The notes beneath the pieces were generated by a model that was not told the origin of the DNA, did not search any database, and saw only the letters and a list, made by a program, of their open reading frames with translations. Both the position numbers and the translations under genes were made by a program. Of a stretch of DNA of 5,454 nucleotides, positions 1 through 5,454 are shown one piece after another; the stretch's first letter is position 1; each line of letters starts with the position of its first letter. The DNA is from Cyanobacteria bacterium M_surface_7_m2_037 (GTDB lineage Bacteria > Cyanobacteriota > Cyanobacteriia > PCC-6307 > Cyanobiaceae), in NCBI GenBank assembly GCA_016882585.1, contig VGPP01000116.1, forward strand, positions 1 through 5,454. Reading direction: 5' to 3'.

Positions 1-913
<913 letters not shown>

Positions 914-969
914 CGGAGCCTGGAGGCCGCTGCCACAAGCTAGGTGTTGTCTGCGGGTCCTGCCCCCCG
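914..969. promoter_or_regulatory. Divergent intergenic region between glgX and the MBL-fold gene
   Basis: Only 56 bp separate the two divergent start codons, so promoters for both genes must either lie here or extend into the opposing coding regions. I see no convincing -10/-35 pair and no Shine-Dalgarno on either side. This is a positional inference, not a motif call. Confidence 0.3.
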
Positions 970-1659
970 ATGTCACGGCTCCAAGCACAACCCACAGCTG
1001 CTGGGCGCCCGCCTCGCCAGGTTCAGGAGGGGCTCTGGCTGTTTGCTCCCAACCGCGACACCCAGGGCGGCAGCGCCTGGTGGCTGGCGCCCTCGGCGGC
1101 GGATGGCTGCGGCGTGCTGATCGATTGCCCAGCCTTCAACGACGCTAACCTCGCTTTCCTGCAGCAGCAGCCTGCGGGGCGCATCGTGCTCACCGGCCGC
1201 GAAGGCCATGGCCGCCTGCGCCGGTTTCAGGAGGCTCTGGGCTGGCCCGTGCATGTGCAGGAGCAGGAGGCCTATCTGCTGCCCGGGGCGCAACAGCTGA
1301 TCGGGTTTGCCGAGCAAGCGGAGTTGGCGCCGGGGCTGCGGCTGTTGTGGACGCCGGGGCCCAGCCCGGGAACCGCTGTGCTTCTGGCGGAGCAGCCTGG
1401 GGTTCTGTTTTGCGGCCGGCTGTTGAGCCCACTGGCGCCCGGGCAGGCAGGCCCCCTGCGCACGCGCCGCAGCTTTCATTGGCAGCGCTGGCTGCGCAGC
1501 CTGGAGCATCTGCGCAGCTGGTTGCCGCCTCAGCAGCCGCAGTGGCTGGCGAGCGGTGCCGGATTGGGTGCCCTGCGCGGTGAGGCGCTGGTGCCTTCGG
1601 CGCGGGCGCTGCTGGATCAGCTCGACCTCGTTGCCTTGGCGACCCAGCAGCCCGTTTGA
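970..1659 (+). CDS. Metallo-beta-lactamase-fold protein with degenerate metal site
   Basis: A 229-aa protein that aligns by eye with the MBL fold: a core strand GVLIDCPAFNDANLAFL (48-64), then RIVLTGREGHGRLRRFQ (71-87) where active members have a histidine motif (LTHxxxDH-like), then LLWTPGPSPGTAVLL (125-139) where active members have TPGHSPG, then VLFCGRLL (145-152) where active members have LFTGDxL. At all three places the metal ligand is replaced: LTG for LTH at G76, P131 for His, R150 for Asp. The likely result is a protein that keeps the fold but not the hydrolytic metal centre, so no reaction is assigned. The start at ATG 970 was chosen because an upstream extension in the same frame would run antisense through glgX and has no homology-like content. 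No signal peptide or membrane span is seen. Similar MBL-fold proteins are common in picocyanobacteria; that point is from memory. Confidence 0.8.
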   Translation: MSRLQAQPTAAGRPPRQVQEGLWLFAPNRDTQGGSAWWLAPSAADGCGVLIDCPAFNDANLAFLQQQPAGRIVLTGREGHGRLRRFQEALGWPVHVQEQEAYLLPGAQQLIGFAEQAELAPGLRLLWTPGPSPGTAVLLAEQPGVLFCGRLLSPLAPGQAGPLRTRRSFHWQRWLRSLEHLRSWLPPQQPQWLASGAGLGALRGEALVPSARALLDQLDLVALATQQPV

Positions 1660-1843
1660 GGCTCGATCGAGGCCGCGGAGGTGGCCAATGGGTCACAAAA
1701 GTGGCAAAACCATGGCTGCAAAAGGGGTCCGATGGTTGCCGGGCCTTGCTAACACCCATACCATTGGCGCGCTGAACCCAGTGGCGGTCGGTGTTCCCGA
1801 GCCGCCCGGCTGCTACTGACCCAGAGGCTTTCCCCCCATTCCG
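1660..1843 (+). promoter_or_regulatory. Intergenic region upstream of HU with a candidate sigma-70 promoter
   Basis: This is a 184-bp gap carrying the HU promoter by position. The best candidate is TTGCCG at 1736-1741 (4 of 6 to TTGACA), a 17-bp spacer, and TACCAT at 1759-1764 (4 of 6 to TATAAT). That would give a leader of about 70 nt before the HU ATG. The HU start has no Shine-Dalgarno; the sequence just upstream is C-rich. No hairpin with a T-run follows the MBL-fold gene, so read-through into HU is possible. Confidence 0.35.
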
Positions 1844-2119
1844 ATGAACAAAGCTGATCTCGTCAACCTCGTTGCTGCCCGCACCGAGCTGACCAAAACC
1901 GATGTGGCCCAGGTGGTGGACGCCGCCATCGACACCATCATTGACTCGGTGGTGGAAGGCAAGAAAGTGTCGATCCTTGGCTTCGGCTCCTTCGAGCCCC
2001 GTGAGCGCTCCGCCCGTCAGGGTCTGAACCCCAAGACCGGCGACAAGATCAAGATTCCCGCCAAGCGCGTGCCCGCCTTCACCGCCGGCAAGCTGTTCAA
2101 GGACCGCGTGCAGGGCTGA
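1844..2119 (+). CDS. hup: DNA-binding protein HU
   Basis: This is the small nucleoid-associated protein that binds DNA as a dimer, bends it and compacts the chromosome. At 91 aa it has the usual full length. The N-terminal helices (residues 1-40) are followed by GFGSFEPRERSARQG (46-60) and LNPKTGDKIKIPAKRVPAF (61-79). This is the HU/IHF signature, with the DNA-intercalating arm proline at P63 in NPKTG. Basic residues lie along the arm (R53, R55, R58, K64, K68, K70). The sequence is HU-like rather than IHF-like. It stands alone transcriptionally on the downstream side, because a strong terminator follows 25 bp after the stop. Cyanobacteria usually carry a single HU gene and the protein is abundant, which fits its own promoter and terminator. 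Identity is very secure; the gene symbol is the generic one. Confidence 0.97.
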   Translation: MNKADLVNLVAARTELTKTDVAQVVDAAIDTIIDSVVEGKKVSILGFGSFEPRERSARQGLNPKTGDKIKIPAKRVPAFTAGKLFKDRVQG

Positions 2120-2144
2120 TTGCCACTGCGGCAACAAGCAGCTG

Positions 2145-2170
2145 AGGCGGTCTGAGGACCGCCTTTTTTT
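2145..2170 (+). terminator. Intrinsic terminator after HU
   Basis: The perfect 8-bp stem AGGCGGTC / GACCGCCT (2145-2152 with 2157-2164) closes a TGAG loop and runs directly into a T-tract ending at 2170. It lies 25 bp after the HU stop codon and should separate HU transcription from gluQ. Confidence 0.9.
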
Positions 2171-2220
2171 GCGCCTGGCTGCGGGATGCTGAAGAGCCCT
2201 CCGCAGACAGGCCCAGCTCT

Positions 2221-3189
2221 GTGTTGCCCGAGCATCTGCAGCGCCAGCTCGCTGGCCGACGCGGCAACCGTGGCCGTTTTGCACCCTCGCCCACAGGCCG
2301 GATGCACCTGGGCAACCTGCGCACGGCCCTGCTCTCGTGGCTGATCACCCGCCTGCAGGGCGGTGAATGGTTGCTGCGGATCGATGATCTCGATACCCCC
2401 CGCAACCGGCCTGGGGCTGAGGAGGCCATTCTCAGTGATCTGGGTTGCCTAGGACTGGTGTGGGATGGGCCGCTGATTCGCCAGAGCGATCGCCGCGGTT
2501 TGTACGCCTCAGCGCTATCGGAGCTGCGCCGCAGCGGCCGGCTCTATCCCTGTCGCTGCAGTCGCCGGATGCTGGCGGATGTGTCGGCCCCTCACGGCGC
2601 CACAGCGGTGTATCCGGGCTCCTGCCGCGACCGCGCCAGTGGTTGGGGGCCGCAGCAGGGGCGTTTGCCCAGTTGGCGCCTCAGACTCCGGCCCGGCGAG
2701 CTGGAGTGGTGTGAGCAGCTGGCTGAGCGCGGCAGCCTGGCGGCCGACACGCAGGTGGGCGATGTGGTGTTGCGCCGCGCCGATGGTTTCCTCGCCTATC
2801 ACCTGGCTACGGCCGTGGATGAGCTGGCCCTCGGCATCACCGATGTGGTGCGCGGCTGCGACCTCTGGGCTGCCACAGGCCCTCAGGTGGCCGTGATGCG
2901 TGAGCTGGGTGGCGCCCCGCCGCAGTACTGGCATCTGCCGCTGTGGCTGGATGAGCAGGGCCAGCGGCTGTCGAAGCGTGATGGCGGCCTGGGGCTGGGC
3001 AGCCTTGCCGACCAGGGCCTCGATGCCCCCGCTGTGGTGGGCCTGTTGGCGGCGAGCCTGGGGCTGGTTCCTGGTGGCAGCCGCCTCAGCAGCGCTGAAC
3101 TGCTGCAGGAGTGCAGCCTGGATGGGCTTCACGTGGCCCTGAAGAGGCCGGCGGAAGGCTTAAGGAAGGCTTCGGGATCAAACCGCTGA
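2221..3189 (+). CDS. gluQ: Glutamyl-queuosine tRNA(Asp) synthetase
   Basis: GluQ is a truncated glutamyl-tRNA synthetase paralogue. It activates glutamate and attaches it to queuosine 34 of tRNA(Asp), not to the tRNA 3' end. The 322-aa length matches a catalytic domain without the anticodon-binding domain. RGRFAPSPTGRMHLGNLRTA (17-36) carries the class I HIGH variant HLGN at 29-32. LLRIDDLDTPR (51-61) follows. YPCRCSRR (109-116) and VYPGSC (130-135) supply the zinc ligands C111, C113, Y131 and C135 typical of GluQ. YHLATAVDEL (193-202) lines the active site. RLSKRDG (249-255) is the KMSKS loop. The start is GTG 2221: no in-frame ATG lies between it and the terminator, and about 20 residues before the APSPTG motif is normal. 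It may be co-transcribed with the zinc-finger gene 37 bp downstream. Confidence 0.95.
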   Translation: MLPEHLQRQLAGRRGNRGRFAPSPTGRMHLGNLRTALLSWLITRLQGGEWLLRIDDLDTPRNRPGAEEAILSDLGCLGLVWDGPLIRQSDRRGLYASALSELRRSGRLYPCRCSRRMLADVSAPHGATAVYPGSCRDRASGWGPQQGRLPSWRLRLRPGELEWCEQLAERGSLAADTQVGDVVLRRADGFLAYHLATAVDELALGITDVVRGCDLWAATGPQVAVMRELGGAPPQYWHLPLWLDEQGQRLSKRDGGLGLGSLADQGLDAPAVVGLLAASLGLVPGGSRLSSAELLQECSLDGLHVALKRPAEGLRKASGSNR

Positions 3190-3226
3190 AAACTCCCCAG
3201 AGTGATCGTCATCAGCGTGATCCACG

Positions 3227-3442
3227 ATGACCAGCTCTCAGCGAGGCGCCCAGGCCAGAGGCCGTGTTTGCAGCTGCTGTGGCGGCAGCGGTGTGCTCCG
3301 TACCGAAGATGCCGGCTACCGCACCTGTTTGAAGTGTCTTGGCCAGGGCAAGACACCCGTGTTTGAAACCGTGTTCGGCTTGCCGGATCCAGCGGCCCCG
3401 CCGCCGTCGCGCGTCAGCGCTTCGATTTCTGGCGCCAGATGA
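3227..3442 (+). CDS. Small DnaJ-type zinc-finger protein
   Basis: A 71-aa protein with two CxxCxGxG elements: C15-S-C-C18-G-G-S-G22 and C34-L-K-C37-L-G-Q-G41. This spacing is that of one zinc-binding module of the DnaJ cysteine-rich domain, here without a J domain. Such free-standing modules occur in plant and cyanobacterial small proteins (DnaJ-like zinc-finger, BSD2-like) thought to act as disulfide or protein-folding helpers; any such role here is inference. The C-terminal third (about 50-71) is low-complexity and Pro/Ala/Ser-rich. It lies 37 bp after gluQ on the same strand with no terminator between, so it could be in that operon. Its last 29 bp overlap the 3' end of a convergent minus-strand small membrane protein gene. 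The ATG at 3227 is the only sensible start; no Shine-Dalgarno is evident. Confidence 0.8.
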   Translation: MTSSQRGAQARGRVCSCCGGSGVLRTEDAGYRTCLKCLGQGKTPVFETVFGLPDPAAPPPSRVSASISGAR

Positions 3443-3524
3443 AGAAGGCTGTGGTGGCCACCACGAGCAGCAGCGGGGCCGCGGTGAGCAGCAACAGTGC
3501 AACGGCGGTCCAGTCGGTGTACAT
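3414..3524 (-). CDS. Single-span small membrane protein (36 aa), unrecognised
   Basis: This minus-strand reading frame starts at ATG 3524 and stops with TGA at 3414-3416. It translates to a short polar N-terminus (MYTDWT), a continuous hydrophobic stretch of about 23 residues (roughly 7-30, rich in Leu, Ala and Val) and a basic end FFIWRQKSKR. That is the classic layout of a one-pass membrane miniprotein with the positive end in the cytoplasm. It resembles in style the small subunits of photosystem or cytochrome complexes, but I do not recognise a specific family and assign no function. It fills the otherwise empty gap between the zinc-finger gene and the secreted-protein gene, and overlaps the former tail-to-tail by 29 bp. 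The plus strand over the same bases encodes only low-complexity Ser/Ala/Val sequence, which favours the minus strand as the coding one. The gene is short, so it could be fortuitous. Confidence 0.55.
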   Translation of the reverse strand: MYTDWTAVALLLLTAAPLLLVVATTAFFIWRQKSKR

Positions 3525-3579
3525 CGCTGTGAGGCGCTCAGGCAGGGGCCATCATCTCAGTGCACCCCGCGTGGCGTCC

Positions 3580-3825
3580 ATGACTCGATGGCTTGTTGTG
3601 CTGCTCCTGCTCGCCGGCACCCTGCCTGCCCGCGCCGGGGTGGAGTTCACCGATTGCCAGCCGGCCAGTGGCGGTGGGGTCACCTGTGACACCAGGCCCA
3701 CGGGCAACACCCTGATGGATGACGAGGCGGCTCGCTACGGCCTCTTCGATGAAGCGAGCCCCGGTTGGTCGGAATACGACCCTTATGAGGGGTACGACGA
3801 CATGTTCGGCGGCAACTGGACCTGA
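3580..3825 (+). CDS. Small secreted or periplasmic acidic protein, unrecognised
   Basis: An 81-aa protein with a clear Sec signal peptide: MTR, a hydrophobic core WLVVLLLLAGTL, then PARA with likely cleavage after residue 19 (ARA|GVEF). The mature part of about 62 residues has two cysteines 11 residues apart (DCQPASGGGVTCD), which could form a disulfide after export. An acidic, aromatic tail rich in Asp, Glu, Tyr and Gly ends in MFGGNWT. The same frame is open from ATG 3439, but that 47-codon extension is low-complexity, lies antisense to the small membrane-protein gene and would bury the signal peptide, so ATG 3580 is preferred. It is on the plus strand with the feoAB remnant converging on it from the right. 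Function unknown. Confidence 0.7.
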   Translation: MTRWLVVLLLLAGTLPARAGVEFTDCQPASGGGVTCDTRPTGNTLMDDEAARYGLFDEASPGWSEYDPYEGYDDMFGGNWT

Positions 3826-3855
3826 AGCCGTGCTGGCGCTCAGGCCAGGCGCGGA

Positions 3856-4355
3856 GGCATCCATCAGGTCGGCCGCCCGCGAGAGATAGCCGCTGTCTGC
3901 CACCACACCCATCGCTAGGAAGAACAGGGCGATCCCGGCGGGAAGGCCATCACCGCGCCCAGGCCCTGATCAAGCCCTTCCAGCAGGAAGCCCTGCAACA
4001 GGGCGGGCAGGGGTGCCAGAAGCGGTTTGAGCACCAGCTGGCCGAACTGATCGAGCAGCCCGCCGAGGGCCTCTTGCACCGGAACACCGATCGTGTAGAT
4101 GCCCTGGAACATCCCTGCTTCGTCGTCGCTGTGGCCGCTCAGCTGCAACTCGGCCTGCATCAGATCCACCGTGAGGCCTGGCCAGTTGCCGATCTGGGTG
4201 TGGTGGCCGGTGAGCCGGTTGAACAGGGTCGACTTGCCCGTGTTGGGCATGCCGAGAACGGCAGTGGTGCTCACCCTGGCGGCGTCGCGGCGGCGCACCT
4301 GCACCGTGGCCGTGGCGCCCGTGGGCAAATCTGCCAGCCGGGACACAGATCGCAT
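3856..4355 (-). pseudogene. feoB: Decayed feoA-feoB ferrous iron transport locus
   Basis: FeoB is the GTP-dependent inner-membrane Fe(II) transporter and FeoA its small SH3-like partner. Reading from ATG 4355: residues 1-19 (MRSVSRLADLPTGATATVQ) look like the FeoA start and VRRRDAARV (20-28) like the FeoA end, with the middle missing. FeoB then begins with TTAVLGMPNTGKSTLFNRLTG: the P-loop GMPNTGKS is at 35-42 (bases 4230-4253), followed by IGNWPGLTVDL (55-65). After about residue 75 the rest of the G domain (DxPG, NxxD) and the spacer are gone. Sequence resumes at the first FeoB membrane region (FQGIYTIGVPVQEALGGLL through GFLLEGLDQGLGAVMAF, 83-138). A frameshift near 3933-3943 then puts a TAG at 3915-3917 in the original frame. 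Homology continues in the next frame as IALFFLAMGVVADSGYLSRA and DLMDA down to about 3856, then stops. The remaining two-thirds of FeoB is absent. This is a non-functional transporter remnant; the FeoA part is less certain than the FeoB part. Confidence 0.85.
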
Positions 4356-4373
4356 CGATGGATACCTATAGCG

Positions 4374-4392
4374 AATGAGTTGCAATCTCTCG
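4374..4392 (-). promoter_or_regulatory. Possible degenerate Fur box upstream of the feoAB remnant
   Basis: AATGAGTTGCAATCTCTCG (plus strand) matches 11 of the 18 defined positions of the palindromic form AATGAGAATNATTCTCATT, with one half-site AATGAG intact. It lies 18 bp upstream of the remnant's ATG at 4355. On the minus strand TATAGGTAT sits between the two and could be a -10-like element. The location fits Fur control of iron uptake, but the match is weak and may be chance or a decayed site. Confidence 0.25.
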
Positions 4393-4401
4393 AACCTGCC
4401 A

Positions 4402-4415
4402 GCTGGCGCGCCAGC
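4402..4415. repeat. 14-bp perfect palindrome GCTGGCGCGCCAGC
   Basis: A perfect inverted repeat without a spacer, in the 105-bp gap between the feoAB remnant and the 86-aa gene. It could be a dimeric-regulator site or a remnant of one. With no T-run after it, it is not an intrinsic terminator. In G+C-rich DNA a palindrome of this length can arise by chance. Confidence 0.4.
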
Positions 4416-4460
4416 CGAAATTGATTACGTTGATCTGGAACGACTGCGCTGTTCAGGCCG

Positions 4461-4721
4461 GTGCTGCATTTCTGGTCGCCCCATCTCGACCCGGCCCATC
4501 CCGAGGACTGCACCCAGCCGGAGCGCTATGCCATCCAGCTCCTGGGGAAAGGCACCTATCTGGCGGTGGGGCCCGATGGTGAGGCCTTGATCGAGGTGAG
4601 CAGCGCCGATCAGGCCCACCTCTTTCATGTGCACGAGTCGGCGCTGCGCGCGGCCCGGGAGCTCAATGCCGAGGGGCGCGGGCCTGTGGATGTGGTGAAG
4701 GTGGAGCTGGATCTGGGTTGA
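4461..4721 (+). CDS. Unrecognised 86-aa protein upstream of hemB
   Basis: A small soluble protein starting at GTG 4461; the frame is closed by TGA at 4431-4433, so no ATG start is available upstream. Visible features are an aromatic N-terminus LHFWSPHLDP, a central stretch GKGTYLAVGPDGEALIEVS (29-47) that looks like a beta-hairpin, HLFHVHESALRAARELN (53-69) as a likely amphipathic helix, and an acidic end DVVKVELDLG. Four histidines and a lone cysteine give no clear metal motif. No signal peptide or membrane span is present. It ends 51 bp before hemB on the same strand with no terminator between, so the two may share a transcript. Codon usage is typical of the neighbours, which supports a genuine gene. 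I do not assign a function. Confidence 0.65.
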   Translation: MLHFWSPHLDPAHPEDCTQPERYAIQLLGKGTYLAVGPDGEALIEVSSADQAHLFHVHESALRAARELNAEGRGPVDVVKVELDLG

Positions 4722-4772
4722 CAGCATGCTCCGTAGGATCCGGCCCTGCTTGAAGGCCCTGCGCCAGCCCTG

Positions 4773-5454
4773 ATGGAGCTCACTTACCGCCCCCGCCGTC
4801 TGCGTCGCTCCCCCGCCCTGCGGGCGATGGTGCGGGAGACCTCCCTCAGCGCCGCCGACTTCATCTACCCGCTGTTCGTGCATGAGGGCGCCAGCAACGA
4901 GCCCATCGGAGCCATGCCGGGCTGCCAGCGCTGGAGCCTGGAGGGGCTGGTGCAGGAAGTGGGCCGCGCCTGGGATCTGGGAATCCGCTGCGTGGTGCTG
5001 TTTCCCAAGGTGGCCGACGGTCTGAAAACCGAAGACGGCGCTGAGTGCTTCAACGAGGGCGGCCTGATCCCCCGCGCCATCCGCCGGCTGAAGGAGGTGC
5101 ACCCGGGCATGGCGATCATGACCGACGTGGCCCTCGATCCCTACTCCTGCGACGGCCATGACGGCATCGTGAGCGATGAGGGCGTGGTGCTCAACGATGA
5201 GACCGTGGCGATCCTGTGCAAGCAGGCCGTGGCTCAGGCCCGCGCCGGCGCGGATCTGATCGGTCCCAGCGACATGATGGATGGCCGCGTCGGCGCCATC
5301 CGCGAAGCCCTCGACGAAGAGGGTTTTGAGCACGTGGGGATCATCAGCTACACGGCCAAATACGCCTCCGCCTACTACGGCCCCTTCCGCGAGGCTCTGG
5401 ATTCAGCGCCCCGCGCGGCGGCCAGCAAGCCGATCCCCAAGGACAAATCCACTT
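4773..5454 (+). CDS. hemB: Delta-aminolevulinic acid dehydratase (porphobilinogen synthase), N-terminal part
   Basis: HemB condenses two 5-aminolevulinate molecules to porphobilinogen, an early step toward heme, chlorophyll and phycobilins, in the cytoplasm as an octamer. The first 227 residues are present of about 325-335; the gene runs off the right edge. RPRRLRRSPALRAMVRET (6-23) is the usual N-terminal arm start, DFIYPLFVHEG (29-39) the first strand, and DLIGPSDMMDGRVGAIREAL (161-180) a core motif. Lysine 196 in ISYTAKYAS is one of the two active-site lysines. The metal region reads DVALDPYSCDGHDG (118-131), the Asp-rich type of plants and cyanobacteria that does not rely on the zinc triple-cysteine site of enterobacterial and animal enzymes. 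The second Schiff-base lysine and the C-terminus lie outside. ATG 4773 gives the expected length before the first motif. No Shine-Dalgarno is seen. Confidence 0.96.
   Translation, partial: MELTYRPRRLRRSPALRAMVRETSLSAADFIYPLFVHEGASNEPIGAMPGCQRWSLEGLVQEVGRAWDLGIRCVVLFPKVADGLKTEDGAECFNEGGLIPRAIRRLKEVHPGMAIMTDVALDPYSCDGHDGIVSDEGVVLNDETVAILCKQAVAQARAGADLIGPSDMMDGRVGAIREALDEEGFEHVGIISYTAKYASAYYGPFREALDSAPRAAASKPIPKDKST

Noticed and set aside
1662..1671. CTCGATCGAG palindrome just after the MBL-fold stop
   Set aside because: Only 10 bp, with no T-run and no context; too short to call a terminator or operator in this base composition.
1190..2284. Long minus-strand open frame (364 codons)
   Set aside because: It runs antisense to the MBL-fold and HU genes, is Ala/Pro/Arg-rich low complexity, and reflects the high G+C.
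2486..2493. GCGATCGC, the cyanobacterial HIP1 octamer
   Set aside because: A single copy inside gluQ; one occurrence says nothing about HIP1 enrichment.
3439..3579. ATGA overlap suggesting translational coupling of the zinc-finger gene to a longer secreted-protein ORF starting at 3439
   Set aside because: The extension is low-complexity, antisense to the membrane miniprotein and would displace a textbook signal peptide from the N-terminus.
4425..5333. Minus-strand 302-codon frame
   Set aside because: It is a shadow of the 86-aa gene and hemB; hemB's plus-strand motifs are unambiguous.

Overview
The window looks like a piece of a picocyanobacterial chromosome (Synechococcus/Cyanobium type). 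The grounds are high G+C (about two thirds, by eye), very compact gene packing, mostly absent Shine-Dalgarno sequences, a plant/cyanobacterial Mg-type HemB, and several small proteins of the kind found in that group. The organism call is an inference from gene content and style. No rRNA, tRNA, CRISPR array, insertion sequence or phage gene is visible.

Layout. On the minus strand, 1-913 holds the N-terminal two-fifths or so of a GlgX/isoamylase-type glycogen debranching enzyme that runs off the left edge. Divergent from it, 56 bp away, is a metallo-beta-lactamase-fold protein (970-1659) whose metal-binding residues appear to be lost. Next comes the nucleoid protein HU (1844-2119), closed by a strong intrinsic terminator (2145-2170), and then GluQ, the glutamyl-queuosine tRNA(Asp) synthetase (2221-3189). 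A 71-aa DnaJ-type zinc-finger protein (3227-3442) follows GluQ on the same strand. Its 3' end overlaps a convergent 36-aa single-span membrane protein on the minus strand (3414-3524). A small secreted acidic protein (3580-3825) lies on the plus strand.

The minus strand at 3856-4355 carries a decayed ferrous-iron transport locus. It has the two ends of FeoA joined together, then the P-loop end of FeoB, then the first FeoB membrane segment, then a frameshift, and then an abrupt end. Two of the internal deletions keep the reading frame, so a 146-codon chimeric ORF is still open. A weak Fur-box-like sequence sits just upstream. To the right, an unrecognised 86-aa protein (4461-4721) precedes hemB (4773 to the right edge), which is truncated by the window.

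The genes do not form one pathway. They are housekeeping functions (glycogen breakdown, nucleoid structure, tRNA modification, tetrapyrrole synthesis) interspersed with small lineage-type proteins. The most informative parts are the feoAB remnant, the apparently metal-free MBL protein and the cluster of very small genes at 3.2-3.8 kb.
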